Assembly: GCA_020850715.1 (NCBI GenBank)
Contig: JADZED010000080.1
Location: 318,524-382,523, forward strand
DNA: 64,000 bases
Source: Acidobacteriota bacterium
GTDB taxonomy: Bacteria > Acidobacteriota > Vicinamibacteria > Vicinamibacterales > CAVVIG01
Direction: 5' to 3'
Shown here: piece after piece, positions 31,164 to 41,078 of the stretch
How positions within the stretch are numbered: the first letter of the stretch is position 1
How the letters are laid out: every line of letters begins with the position of its first letter
Notes under the pieces: generated by a model
The model's database searches: none
The model's input: only the letters and a program-made list of their open reading frames with translations
What the model was told of the DNA's origin: nothing
Translations under genes and position numbers: made by a program

Positions 31164-32309
31164 ATGACACTGGCCGCGGCACCGGAAGAGGAGGCCGACG
31201 GATCGACCGACCGGCCGTCCGAACGTTCGCGGTCGGGATTGGCGTCCGAATCCCTGCGCCTGCTGCGAGGGCCCACCGACCTGGCGGCCTGGGCATTCGA
31301 TGCGATGAGCTCGAAGAGTCCCATGCAGCATCCAGCGTGGGTGACCGCCTGTGCAGAAACCTTCGTGCCGCCAGATCGGCTGCGTCTCTTCGTCTTCGGC
31401 TGCCTTCCGCAGCCGGCCGCCGTCGCGCCTTTCGTCGAGCGAAGGAGCTTCGGCAGACGGCTGGAGCTCCTGGGACCCGGCGAGGTGCACGAGCCGATGG
31501 ATCTGATCTTCCAGAACGAGACGGTGTTGAACGAGCTGCTTCGGGCGCTGCTCGAGCGGCGGCTGCCGATCGTGCTGCGCCGTGTGCCTGCCGATTCGGA
31601 GACGCTGCCTGCGCTTCGACGAGCCTGGCGCGGCGGCGGGCTCGTCGTGAGCCGGCCGGCACGGAGCTACCCGTTTCTCGAGCTGGACTCGCGATGGACC
31701 GGGCAGGATCCGCCCTTGGGCAGCAGCAAGCGGCGATCGGATCTCAGGCGTGCGCGGCGCCGGGCGCAGGAGATCGGTCCGATCGCCTGCGAGGTGACGA
31801 CCCCAGCTCCCGAGGATCTGCCGCCGCTGTTCGACGAGATGGTCCGCGTCGAGGCGTCCGGCTGGAAGCACGCGGCGGGAACCTCGCTCGCCGCCGATCG
31901 CCCGCGCGCTGCGTTCTTCCGCCGCTTTGCCGCGGCGGCCTGCCGCGCCGGAATCCTCCGCTTGTGCTTCCTCCGGATCGGAGGGCGCCCGGCCGCCGTC
32001 CAGCTCGCCGTCGAGCTGGACCGCCGCTTCTGGCTGCTCAAAGTCGGATACGACGACCGGTTTCAGCGCTGTTCGCCCGGGTCCCTTCTCCTCGCCGAGA
32101 CGGTGCGGCACGCCGCGCAGCGCGGGCTGCGCTCGTATGAGTTCCTTGGTGTCGGCGAGCCATGGACCGAGGCCTGGACCGATCGCGTGCGCCCGCACGT
32201 GGATATCTACGCGTACCCGTGGTCGCGCCGCGGCGGTACGGCGCTCGCCGCAGACACGTTGAGCAGCGTCCGGCAGAAGATCTCGCGCGCCGCACAGGGG
32301 CCGGCATGA
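31164..32309 (+). CDS. GNAT/FemAB-like acetyltransferase (BcsL/CelD-type)
   Basis: KRRSDLRRARRRA...GWKHAAGTSLAADRPRAAFFRRFA...SPGSLLLAETVRHAAQRGLRSYEFLG. Confidence 0.75.
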   Translation: MTLAAAPEEEADGSTDRPSERSRSGLASESLRLLRGPTDLAAWAFDAMSSKSPMQHPAWVTACAETFVPPDRLRLFVFGCLPQPAAVAPFVERRSFGRRLELLGPGEVHEPMDLIFQNETVLNELLRALLERRLPIVLRRVPADSETLPALRRAWRGGGLVVSRPARSYPFLELDSRWTGQDPPLGSSKRRSDLRRARRRAQEIGPIACEVTTPAPEDLPPLFDEMVRVEASGWKHAAGTSLAADRPRAAFFRRFAAAACRAGILRLCFLRIGGRPAAVQLAVELDRRFWLLKVGYDDRFQRCSPGSLLLAETVRHAAQRGLRSYEFLGVGEPWTEAWTDRVRPHVDIYAYPWSRRGGTALAADTLSSVRQKISRAAQGPA

Positions 32310-33187
32310 CCCGCGCCCTGCGACGTTTGATGTGGGCGGCGTGGGAGCCGGCCGCGCGCCGGGCGGCGCGCGCCTATGTGGCCGGTCCGGAGCTGCACGA
32401 TGCGCTCCGGGTGTGCGACGAGCTTGCGGGCAAGGGCTTCCGCACGGCGATTTGCCCGTGGCACTCGGAGCAGACGAGCCGGACGGTCGCCGACTCCTAC
32501 CTCCGTGCCCTCCGGGCGCTCGACGGAGCGGGGCGCGACTGCTATCTCTCGATCAAAGCGCCCGATCTCGAGTACTCCAGCGCATTGATGGACGAAATCC
32601 TGGAAGCCGCACGTTCGAGCTCGACGACGATCCACTTCGATGCGCTCGGCCCCGAAGCAGCCGACCGCACGTGGCAGCTCATCGAAGCGAGTGCGGGGCG
32701 AGGGGTGACAATCGGCTGCACCTTGCCGGCCCGATGGAGGCGAAGCGTCTCGGACGTCGATCGGGTTCTGGCACTGGACCTTCGCGTCCGCATCGTAAAG
32801 GGGCAGTGGGAGGATCCGGAAGGTGCCGTGCGCGACGTCGAGGCGGCGTACCTTTCGCTGATCGACCGGCTGGCAGGGCGTGGGCGGCAGGTCGCCGTGG
32901 CGACGCACGTTCCGAGGCTCGCGCGGCGTGCCGTTGATTCGCTCCATCGGGCGGGTTCGACCTGCGAGCTCGAGCTCCTCTTCGGTCTTCCAACCCGCGG
33001 AACGGTCGACGTGGCACGGCGGGGTGGCGTCCCGATCCGGTTCTACGTTCCCTATGGCCACGCGTGGCTGCCTTACTCGCTTTCCCAGCTCCGGCGCCAC
33101 CCCGGGATCCTCTATTGGACCTTCCGCGACTGGCTGAAGGGGTCGCGCCGGACGCTGAGATCTCACGCAATGGTCATCGATCGCTGA
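32306..33187 (+). CDS. Proline dehydrogenase (PRODH)-like TIM-barrel protein
   Basis: VRIVKGQWEDP, CELELLFGLP, IRFYVPYGHAWLPYSLSQLRRHP; ATGA overlap with the upstream GNAT gene. Confidence 0.6.
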   Translation: MTRALRRLMWAAWEPAARRAARAYVAGPELHDALRVCDELAGKGFRTAICPWHSEQTSRTVADSYLRALRALDGAGRDCYLSIKAPDLEYSSALMDEILEAARSSSTTIHFDALGPEAADRTWQLIEASAGRGVTIGCTLPARWRRSVSDVDRVLALDLRVRIVKGQWEDPEGAVRDVEAAYLSLIDRLAGRGRQVAVATHVPRLARRAVDSLHRAGSTCELELLFGLPTRGTVDVARRGGVPIRFYVPYGHAWLPYSLSQLRRHPGILYWTFRDWLKGSRRTLRSHAMVIDR

Positions 33188-33230
33188 AACCCCGACCGTC
33201 CAGACCCCAACGTTGAGGCGGACCCGCTCG

Positions 33231-33689
33231 TCATTTCGTGCGGGTGTAGGTGCCCGTCAGGCGCGCCGTCTGGAGCACGTGGCCCTGCAGCGCGGTCTCC
33301 ACGTCCTTCCGCGAAGATCGCGCGGGAACGCCGAGCTCGGTGTCGAGCGCGTACAGCGTGAAGCGATATCGGTGGGTGCCGGTCGGCGGACAGGGACCGC
33401 CGTACCCGATCCTGCCGAAGTCGTTGGTGCCCTGGCGGCTCCCGCCGGGCAGCTCCTGGTCGGCCGCGAGGTGTTCCGCCAGCGCGCCGTCGGCCGGGGG
33501 CATGTTGAACACGATCCAGTGCGAGAAGGTCTTCTTCGGAGCATCCGGATCGTCGCAGATGAGCGCCAGGCTCTTCGCGCCGGAAGGCACGTCGCTCCAT
33601 TCGACCGGCGGAGACACGTCGTCTCCGTCGCACGTGTACTTCGAAGGGATGTTGCCGTCGTGCCGGAATACGGGGCTCGTGAGCTTCAT
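33231..33689 (-). CDS. YbhB/YbcL family Raf kinase inhibitor-like protein
   Basis: YTCDGDDVSPPVEWSDVPSGAKSLALICDDPDAP...HWIVFNMP...GYGGPCPPTGTHRY. Confidence 0.92.
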   Translation of the reverse strand: MKLTSPVFRHDGNIPSKYTCDGDDVSPPVEWSDVPSGAKSLALICDDPDAPKKTFSHWIVFNMPPADGALAEHLAADQELPGGSRQGTNDFGRIGYGGPCPPTGTHRYRFTLYALDTELGVPARSSRKDVETALQGHVLQTARLTGTYTRTK

Positions 33690-33871
33690 GCCGCTCCTTT
33701 CCGCTTGCGCGCTCTGCCGAAACGAGCCACCTCGCGCGACCGTCGCCGCGGCCGCGCGAGGCAGGCGGTCGCCGTCCGGCGCCGTTCCGGCGTCTTCCAC
33801 CTCTTCGTTCGGCGCCCCGACCGGAGCCCGGTCGTCGATCTGCAAGCGTCGAACCACGAGGCGGCGGGCGG

Positions 33872-34357
33872 CTACGGCCGCTCGCGCTCCTCGAGCAGCG
33901 CTTCGAGCTCGGCGAGGATCTCGCGATCCTTGCCGCGGCCTGCCGCGCGCTTGAGATCGATCAGCTTCGGCAGCGACACGACGAGGCATTGGAATCCTTC
34001 GAGCGCGACCACCTCGGCGGACGGCTTCAAGGCTTCGTAGCCGCCGCCTCCCACGATCTCGCCGATCAGGTCGAGGTCGCCGAGCGCCGTGGTGAGCGTG
34101 AAGTTCAGTCCGCGAGACACGGTTTCCCCATCGAGCCGGAAGGGCAGTCCGGGCGGCGCGCCGCGCAGATAAGGCTGAAACGGTTCGAGCGCGGAAACGA
34201 GGCGGCCGACGTTGGCGCGATCTCTGGCGTACACGACATCGAGATCCAACGTGGTCCTCAAGGCGCCGTGGATGCCGGCGGCAACGCCGCCGACGATGAT
34301 GTAATCGACGCCGCCGCCCGAGAGCACCCGCACGAAGCCGAGCAGGTCGGGCGTCAT
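33872..34357 (-). CDS. Nucleotidyltransferase-like protein
   Basis: DYIIVGGVAAGIHGALRTTLDLDVVYARD nucleotidyltransferase motif. Confidence 0.7.
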   Translation of the reverse strand: MTPDLLGFVRVLSGGGVDYIIVGGVAAGIHGALRTTLDLDVVYARDRANVGRLVSALEPFQPYLRGAPPGLPFRLDGETVSRGLNFTLTTALGDLDLIGEIVGGGGYEALKPSAEVVALEGFQCLVVSLPKLIDLKRAAGRGKDREILAELEALLEERERP

Positions 34358-34533
34358 CGCGGGCGTCGCGCGGCACGGAGCGTCTCGAGCGATCGCATGA
34401 ACGCGACCAGCCGCTCGAGCCGCTGCTGCGGCGTCAGCCTGAGGTGCTCGCGCAGCAGGGTCCGATCGACGTCCTTCTTGTAGTACTCCGTCACCGGATC
34501 GACCGGCCGTCGACCGCCAGCGCGGGCGTCCAT
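34354..34533 (-). CDS. Small 59-aa protein coupled to the nucleotidyltransferase (absent from ORF track)
   Basis: Reverse translation MDARAGGRRPVDPVTEYYKKDVDRTLLREHLRLTPQQRLERLVAFMRSLETLRAARRPR*; ATGA overlap with next gene. Confidence 0.7.
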   Translation of the reverse strand: MDARAGGRRPVDPVTEYYKKDVDRTLLREHLRLTPQQRLERLVAFMRSLETLRAARRPR

Positions 34534-34693
34534 GCGTCCAGTCTAGTGTCCGGGGCCGGTGATTCGCGACACAATTCGCGGGCGGCGCATCGCGGGCGGC
34601 GCGGCTCGCCGCTCGGAGATGCCCGATATCCTCGCTCGTCGCGCCTTGCCGTTCCGACGCGGCGCTCCGGCGCACGGGCCGGGACGCCACGCG

Positions 34694-35569
34694 TCATCGA
34701 ACGACGAGCACCGGCACCGGGCTGCGATCGAGCGCGCCCTGGGCGACGCTGCCCAGCAGCAGATGGCGCACGGGGCTCGCGCCGCGCGCTCCGACGACGA
34801 GCAGCGACGACCGCGAGCCTGTGACGACCGCAAGCAACTCCCGCAGCGGTTCGCCGCTCGCCAGGACGGTGCGGACCTGCCATCCGGCGCGTCGAAGCCG
34901 CGACGCGGCGCGACCGAGCCGCTGCAGGGCTTCCCGCTCTCGCCGGGCATTCAGGCGCTTCACGTCGCGCGCAACGGCCCGTGCCCCCGGGACCATGCCT
35001 TGGGAGGGCACGGCCAGCGGTTCGACCGCCGTGACGAGGACGACGCGTCCGCCCGCAGGCGGGGCGAGGCGGCTCGCCAGCGCCAGGGCGCGCGCGGCCA
35101 TCGGGGATCGATCGAGCCCGATCACCAGGCGGCGCACGCGCGCCGAACGCCTCACGACGAGGACCGCGCATGGCGCGGCGCGGACAATCGCCCTGGACGT
35201 GCTCCCCATGAGCAGGCGGCGCACCGCGCCGTGGCCGCGCCACCCGAGCACGATCACGTCGGCGCCGAAGCGCCCGGCCTCCTCGAGGATTCCCTCGGCG
35301 GGGGGCCTGTCGACGACGACGGCCTCGATCTCGGGCCATCGGCGCGACAGCGCGCGTCGCGCGCGTCCCGCCGCGGCATCTGCGCTGCGATCGAGCGCGG
35401 CCAGCAGAATGGACCGCCGGTATTCCGCCCGCGTTCTCCGCGCCGCAACCACCCGAACGTGGGCGTCGACCGGCCAGGGGAAGGCGAGGGTTGTTGCGAT
35501 GGCGGCCCTCGCTTGACGGGAACCGTCCGTTGCAATCAGGATTCGGAATCTGCCTGCCTGGTTGGCCAT
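34694..35569 (-). CDS. Tandem universal stress protein
   Basis: Two USP domains, GADVIVLGWRGHGAVRRLLMGS and SSLLVVGARGASPVRHLLLGSVAQGAL. Confidence 0.88.
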   Translation of the reverse strand: MANQAGRFRILIATDGSRQARAAIATTLAFPWPVDAHVRVVAARRTRAEYRRSILLAALDRSADAAAGRARRALSRRWPEIEAVVVDRPPAEGILEEAGRFGADVIVLGWRGHGAVRRLLMGSTSRAIVRAAPCAVLVVRRSARVRRLVIGLDRSPMAARALALASRLAPPAGGRVVLVTAVEPLAVPSQGMVPGARAVARDVKRLNARREREALQRLGRAASRLRRAGWQVRTVLASGEPLRELLAVVTGSRSSLLVVGARGASPVRHLLLGSVAQGALDRSPVPVLVVR

Positions 35570-35743
35570 CTCATCTGCTCTCGTTGGTCGGGAGCTGGCA
35601 AGCAACAATCGAGCCACCGATTGCGCGCCGCACCGCCAGGAAGATCCACCAGGGCGGCGCTGCCTTCACGCGGGCCGCCATCGGGCTGGCGTGCCGATCC
35701 GCGCGGCGGCGTGAGGAGCGCCGGCACGGTGGCGCGTCCGGGC

Positions 35744-37210
35744 CTACTGGAGCGCCTGGAGCAGCCGGACGCCTGCGCGGACCGGATCGCAATCGATCGC
35801 CAGCGGAATCTTCCGGACGTGCGCGGTCGCCTCGCCCTTGAGGAACGCGATGCCCTTGTCGCCGCAGGTCGCGGCGATGAACAGATGCTCGTCGGTCGCC
35901 GGCAGGCGCGCCGCCTGCAGCTTCCGCCGTGCGCCCGCGAGGCCGGCGTCCGGATTCGCCTCGGCGATCTCGATCGGGCTCTCGGTGGTCGGCTGCAGCC
36001 CGAGCTGCTGCGAGGCGATGCGGATCACCTCGGGATCCGGCGGCGCCGGCGTGCGTCCGAAGTAGCCGAGCACCATCTTCCCATAGCCTTCGGCGATCCG
36101 CGTCCAGGGACCGCAGAACACGTTGTTGTACGCCTGCTGGAAGTAGAACTGCGACAGCGGCGTCACCGAGGTGCCGTAGCCGCCGCGGCCAACGACCTCC
36201 GCCATGGCGTCGATCACCTCGCGGAACCGATCGAGCGTCCCATGATCGCGCATCATCTGCGTGTTGGCCGTCAGCGCGCCGCCCGGCATCGGCGACCACG
36301 GGATCGCCGGTTCGACCGCCACCGATTCGGGCGGCACGAAGTAGTCGGCCAGGCACGCGCGCAGCACCTGCTCGGCCTCGCGCACCTTGTCGATGTCCAC
36401 GTCGAGCTCGTAGCCGGTCCCCCGCAGCGCGTGCCACATCACGACGATGTCGGGCTGGCAGGTGCCGCCGGACACCGGCGCCATGGACAGATCGATCCGA
36501 TCGGCACCGGCGTCGAGCGCGGCGCGGTAGGCCGACACCGACACGCCGGCGGTCTCGTGGGTGTGAAAGCCGATGTCGGTCCCTTCCGGCAGCAGCGCGC
36601 GCGCCTGCCGGATCGTCTCGTGCACTTTCGCGGGCACCGCCGTGCCCGACGCGTCCTTGAAGCAGACCGAATGGTACGGGATGCCGGCATCCAGGATCTC
36701 GCGCAGCGTCCGCATGTAGAACGCCGGCGTGTGCGCGTCGCCGGTCGCGCCCGGCGGCAGCTCCATCATCGTGATTGCCACCTCGTGCCGGAGCCCGGCG
36801 TCCACGATCGCCCGGCCGCTGTCGATGAGGTTGCGCACGTCGTTCAGGCAGTCGAAGTTGCGGATCGTGGTCATCCCGTGCTTCCTGAAGAGCCGCGCGT
36901 GCAGATCGATCACGTCGCGGCCGTACGACTGGAGGCCGACGACGTTGATGCCGCGCGAGAGCGTCTGCAGGTTGGCGTCCGGTCCGGCGGCCCGGCGGAA
37001 CGCGTCCATCATGTCGAACGCGTCCTCGTTGCAGTAGAAGAAGAGCGCCTGGAACCGCGCGCCGCCGCCCGCCTCGAAATGGGTGAGTCCGGCGTCCCGG
37101 CACGCCTCGACGGCCGGGAGGAAGTCCTTCGTGAACACGCGGGCGCCGTACACCGACTGGAAGCCGTCGCGGAATGCCGTGTTCATCACCTTGACGAGTC
37201 GTTTGCCCAC
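35744..37210 (-). CDS. HMGL-like carboxyltransferase (pyruvate carboxylase subunit B / oxaloacetate decarboxylase alpha-like)
   Basis: NTAFRDGFQSVYGARV...HFEAGGGARFQALFFYCNEDAF...VCFKDASGT...GFHTHETAGV. Confidence 0.8.
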   Translation of the reverse strand: MGKRLVKVMNTAFRDGFQSVYGARVFTKDFLPAVEACRDAGLTHFEAGGGARFQALFFYCNEDAFDMMDAFRRAAGPDANLQTLSRGINVVGLQSYGRDVIDLHARLFRKHGMTTIRNFDCLNDVRNLIDSGRAIVDAGLRHEVAITMMELPPGATGDAHTPAFYMRTLREILDAGIPYHSVCFKDASGTAVPAKVHETIRQARALLPEGTDIGFHTHETAGVSVSAYRAALDAGADRIDLSMAPVSGGTCQPDIVVMWHALRGTGYELDVDIDKVREAEQVLRACLADYFVPPESVAVEPAIPWSPMPGGALTANTQMMRDHGTLDRFREVIDAMAEVVGRGGYGTSVTPLSQFYFQQAYNNVFCGPWTRIAEGYGKMVLGYFGRTPAPPDPEVIRIASQQLGLQPTTESPIEIAEANPDAGLAGARRKLQAARLPATDEHLFIAATCGDKGIAFLKGEATAHVRKIPLAIDCDPVRAGVRLLQALQ

Positions 37211-37549
37211 TGACGCACCTCCGAGGCTACGAGCGAAGGGCCCGAGTCGACGTCCCGGCGGAGGCGGCGCTCGCGCCGGCCCATCGGGCGCGGTTCGCGC
37301 CTCCGCACCGGGCCATCATATGCCCCACCGCCGCGCCGGAAGCTCATGTATTCGATGGCCTCCGGTCAGGAGCGCCTGGAACGCGCGTTTGCACTGAGCT
37401 CGAATCGATCCCGGCGATTCGGCCCCGGCCCGCCGCCGTCCCGCCGCGCCGGGCGGGTAGCGATGCGATCGCCGCCGGCCAGCGCCACTGCGTCTGGTCG
37501 GGCGGGGACGACAGTCGCAGGCCGGACGACGGGGCCTGCGGCGCGGCGC

Positions 37550-38236
37550 TCACGCCGGACCGGGCGGGCAGACGAAGTCGGTGAACACGAATCCGTCTCT
37601 GTCCACCGTCATCCCCGGTTGAATCGCGAGCGGCCGCGCGAACATCGGTCCCGCGTACGCGCACGTATGGAACTCGCCGCGTTCGCCGCACGGATCGACC
37701 ATCGCCGGCAGATCGGCGAGCAGCGCCGCGTCGAACTCGCGCCCGGCGAACCGGCGATCGAGGACCTTCGGGTCGACGCACGTGAGTCGAGCACGCAGGC
37801 CGCCGGCGATCATCTCGCGGGCGAGCGCCGCGGTATCGGCGCCGAAGAGCGGAAACAGCGGCGTCAGCCCGCTGCCGGCCAGCCGGTCCTCGCGATATCG
37901 CCGCAGGTCTTCGAGGAACAGATCGCCGAACGCCATGTGCGTGAAGCCCTCCCGCACTGCGCTCGCAACCGCCTGGGCCATCGCCTCCTCGTAGCGCGCG
38001 TTGGAGCAGGGCGCCGGGATCGGGATCCGGCGGAGCGGCAGACCCAGGGCGTCGGCCTGGGCCTGGAGCACGTCGACACGGACCCCGTGCATCGCCACGC
38101 GCTGCGCCGTCTCGTTGACCGTCGTCAACGCGCCGGCCAGCGCGACGTCGGGCCGCTGCCGCAGCACGTGCACCATCCAGGCGCTGTCCTTCCCGCTCGA
38201 CCACGAGACGAGCGTCTTCTTCATCATCAGGAGCAT
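37550..38236 (-). CDS. DUF71/COG2102 ATP-pyrophosphatase, paralog 2
   Basis: SWSSGKDSAWMVHVL PP-loop; FTHMAFGDLFLEDLRRYRE; DPCGERGEFHT. Confidence 0.88.
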   Translation of the reverse strand: MLLMMKKTLVSWSSGKDSAWMVHVLRQRPDVALAGALTTVNETAQRVAMHGVRVDVLQAQADALGLPLRRIPIPAPCSNARYEEAMAQAVASAVREGFTHMAFGDLFLEDLRRYREDRLAGSGLTPLFPLFGADTAALAREMIAGGLRARLTCVDPKVLDRRFAGREFDAALLADLPAMVDPCGERGEFHTCAYAGPMFARPLAIQPGMTVDRDGFVFTDFVCPPGPA

Positions 38237-38390
38237 CCCGTCCCCGCCGATCGAGGACGACGCCGCGGCGGGAAATCCCGGCTGGCGGCGCCGCCCGGCG
38301 CCCGGACATGCCCGACGTTGTCGCGCTTCCTGCCCGGCCGTCCGCGCGGGGTGTGCCGCGATCCGGTCCTCGTTGAGCGCGGGCGAACCA

Positions 38391-39278
38391 TCAGAACGCG
38401 TCAGGATGGAGCGCGCGCGCCAGTTGCTCGAGCGCGTCCACGACGCGCGGCCCGGGCACGACGAACTGCTGTCCGCTGAGCAGGTACACACGGCCGTTCC
38501 GGACGGCCGCCACCGACGGTAGCGCGTCCCAGACGTGCCGCTCCGCCGCGAGGTCGTCGCCCCGCGTCTCGCCGTAGTGCAGCTCGACGATCGCCTCGGG
38601 CGCCCGCGCCAGGATCATCTCCGTGCTCACGTCCACGGACTGGCGCCGCACGTCGGCGAGCACGTCCGACCCGCCCGCCATCTCCAGGAGATCGTGCAGG
38701 AAGCCGTAGCCGCCGCTCGCGGAGATGTGGCGGAGCGCGCCCGGGTCGCGTCCGAACACGAGCAGCGTCTTCGGACGCGGCCGTCCCGCCACGCGGCCGG
38801 CGATCGCGGCGAGCCGCTGCTCGACGTGCGCGGCGGCCGCGTCGGCGGCCTCGGCCATGCCGACACGTGCGCCCAGGGCCCGCATCGTCGCGGTGACGTC
38901 GGGGAGGCCGCGGTGCTCGTAGAGGAACATCGGAATCTGCGCGCGCTCGAGCTGCTGCCGCAGTTCCGACTGTGTGGCGTAGACGATCGCCAGGTCCGGC
39001 TTCAGCGACAGGATCTGCTCGACGTTCGGATCGAGCAGGCCGCCGACCCTGGGAAGCCGGCCGACCCCGGGCGGGAAGGTGTCGAAGCTGCTGACGCCGG
39101 CGATCCGGTCGCCGGCGCCGATGGCGAACAACATCTCGGTCGTGGCCGGGATGAGCGAGACAATCCGGCGCGCCCCTCCGCCGCCGGCCGGGCGCGGTGC
39201 CTGGGCGGCCTCGACGCCGGCGAGCAGACAGACGGCGAGCGAGGCCGCGCAGGTCAGGCGCGTCGAAACAGCAGCCAT
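38391..39278 (-). CDS. btuF: Cobalamin ABC transporter substrate-binding protein
   Basis: RRIVSLIPATTEMLFAIGAGDRIAGVSSFDTFPP...; downstream of btuC/D. Confidence 0.85.
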   Translation of the reverse strand: MAAVSTRLTCAASLAVCLLAGVEAAQAPRPAGGGGARRIVSLIPATTEMLFAIGAGDRIAGVSSFDTFPPGVGRLPRVGGLLDPNVEQILSLKPDLAIVYATQSELRQQLERAQIPMFLYEHRGLPDVTATMRALGARVGMAEAADAAAAHVEQRLAAIAGRVAGRPRPKTLLVFGRDPGALRHISASGGYGFLHDLLEMAGGSDVLADVRRQSVDVSTEMILARAPEAIVELHYGETRGDDLAAERHVWDALPSVAAVRNGRVYLLSGQQFVVPGPRVVDALEQLARALHPDAF

Positions 39279-40300
39279 AGGAAGATCGGGCCTCCGATGA
39301 TGGCGGTGACGATGCCGACCGGCAGTTCGAGCGGCGCGGCGATCGTGCGCGCCAGCAGGTCGCAGGCGATGAGGAAGGCGGCGCCGAACAGGGCCGACGC
39401 CGGCATCACGAGCCGGTGGTCGGCGCCGACGAGGAGCCGCACGAGGTGCGGCACGATGATGCCGATGAACGACACGGGACCGGCGAGCGAGACGGCCGCG
39501 CCGGTCGCGATCGACGCGCTGACGAGCGCGACGCGCTCGCTCCGCTCGACGGCGACGCCGCGCGCGGCGGCCGATTCGGCGCCCACGCTGAGGAGGTTCA
39601 GCGCGTGCGGCAGCGTCGCGAAGCCGACGGCGGCCGCGAGCATCGGCACCAACGAGGCCGCAATCGGCGCAAACGACGCCACGTCGAGCGATCCCATGAG
39701 CCAGCGGACGTTCCTGAAGGTCTGCGTGAAGTCGGCCAGGAACTGGATGCAGGCGATCGCCGCGCCGAGCAGCACCTGGAGCGTCACCCCGCCGAGCAGC
39801 AGGACCATCGCTGACGTGCCGCGCCGTCTGGCGACCGACAGGCCGTAGACGACGGCGAGCGCACCTGCCGCGCCGGCGAACGTGGCGAGCGGCACCGCGG
39901 AGAGGCCGAGCAGCGAGAAATCGAGGCCGAAGGTGATCGCGATCATCGCTCCGAGCGACGCGCCCGCCGAGACGCCGAGCGTGTCGGGGGAGGCGAGCGG
40001 ATTGCGGAGCAGGGCCTGGAAGACGACGCCCGAGACGGCGAGCGCGGCGCCGACCAGCGCGGCCGCGAGCACGCGCGGCAGCCGCGCGACAAAGAAGATC
40101 TGCGCGTCGATGTTGTCCGCGTAGGGGATCGACGGGTTGAAGACCGCCCGCAGCCGGATGGGCGTGCTGCCCGCCAGCGGCGCGAGCACGCAGGCGGCGC
40201 CGGCCAGGGCGCCGAACGCGATCAGGGTCCACCCCAGCCGCGCCCGGATCGACCGGCGCAGCACGGCCGGCGCCGGCGCGGCGTCAGCGTGCGCGGGCAA
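39254..40300 (-). CDS. btuC: FecCD-type ABC transporter permease
   Basis: Polytopic; LRNPLASPDTLGVSAGASLGA and LSLAGPVSFIGIIVPHLVRLLVG. Confidence 0.9.
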   Translation of the reverse strand: MPAHADAAPAPAVLRRSIRARLGWTLIAFGALAGAACVLAPLAGSTPIRLRAVFNPSIPYADNIDAQIFFVARLPRVLAAALVGAALAVSGVVFQALLRNPLASPDTLGVSAGASLGAMIAITFGLDFSLLGLSAVPLATFAGAAGALAVVYGLSVARRRGTSAMVLLLGGVTLQVLLGAAIACIQFLADFTQTFRNVRWLMGSLDVASFAPIAASLVPMLAAAVGFATLPHALNLLSVGAESAAARGVAVERSERVALVSASIATGAAVSLAGPVSFIGIIVPHLVRLLVGADHRLVMPASALFGAAFLIACDLLARTIAAPLELPVGIVTAIIGGPIFLWLLFRRA

Positions 40301-41078
40301 CGGGCACCACCGTCAGATGGCCGGCCTGCGGATGGAAGCGCACGTCCGCGTCGACGCCGTACAGCCCCCTGACGTTGTCGGCCGTCAGCGTGTCGGAGGT
40401 GGCCCCGCTGGCGATCACGCGCCCGTCCCGCAGCAGCACGACACGCCCGCACAGCGCGGCGGCCAGGTTCAGATCGTGCGTCGACAGCACCATCGTCGTT
40501 CCACCTCTCGCGTTGAGCCCGCGCAGCAGATCGGCGATCTCGAACTGGTACCGCAGATCGAGCGCGGCGGTCGGCTCGTCGAGCAGCAGCAGGTCCGCCT
40601 GCTGCGCCAGCGCCGCGGCGACGACGACCCGCTGCTTCTCGCCGCCGCTGAGCGAGCCGAACGCGCGCGCGGCGAGCGACGTGGTGCCGGTGGCTGCGAG
40701 GGCCTCGCGTGCGATCTGCCGGTCGCGGGCGCCTTCGAGCTCGAACGGGCCCAGGTGCGGGTACCGGCCCATGAGCACGATGTCCATCACGCTGAAGTCG
40801 AAGGCGGACTGCGTTTCCTGCGGCACCATGGCCACGCGGCGGGCGATCGCGCGCCGCGGCAGCGCGTGAATCGGCGTGCCGTCGATGACCACGCGACCGG
40901 CGCGCGCCGGCAGCACGCCGGCCAGGATCCGCAGCAGCGTCGTCTTGCCGGATCCGTTCGGGCCGAGCAGCCCGACAATGGCGCCGCGTGCAACGTCGAG
41001 CGACACGCCGTCGATTGCGTTCGGGCTCCCGTCGCCGGGCCGGCCGTACGAGAACGACAGATCACGCGCCTGCAGCAT
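40284..41078 (-). CDS. btuD: ABC transporter ATP-binding protein
   Basis: GPNGSGKTTLLRIL, LSGGEKQRVVVAAALAQQADLLLLDEP. Confidence 0.92.
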   Translation of the reverse strand: MLQARDLSFSYGRPGDGSPNAIDGVSLDVARGAIVGLLGPNGSGKTTLLRILAGVLPARAGRVVIDGTPIHALPRRAIARRVAMVPQETQSAFDFSVMDIVLMGRYPHLGPFELEGARDRQIAREALAATGTTSLAARAFGSLSGGEKQRVVVAAALAQQADLLLLDEPTAALDLRYQFEIADLLRGLNARGGTTMVLSTHDLNLAAALCGRVVLLRDGRVIASGATSDTLTADNVRGLYGVDADVRFHPQAGHLTVVPVARAR

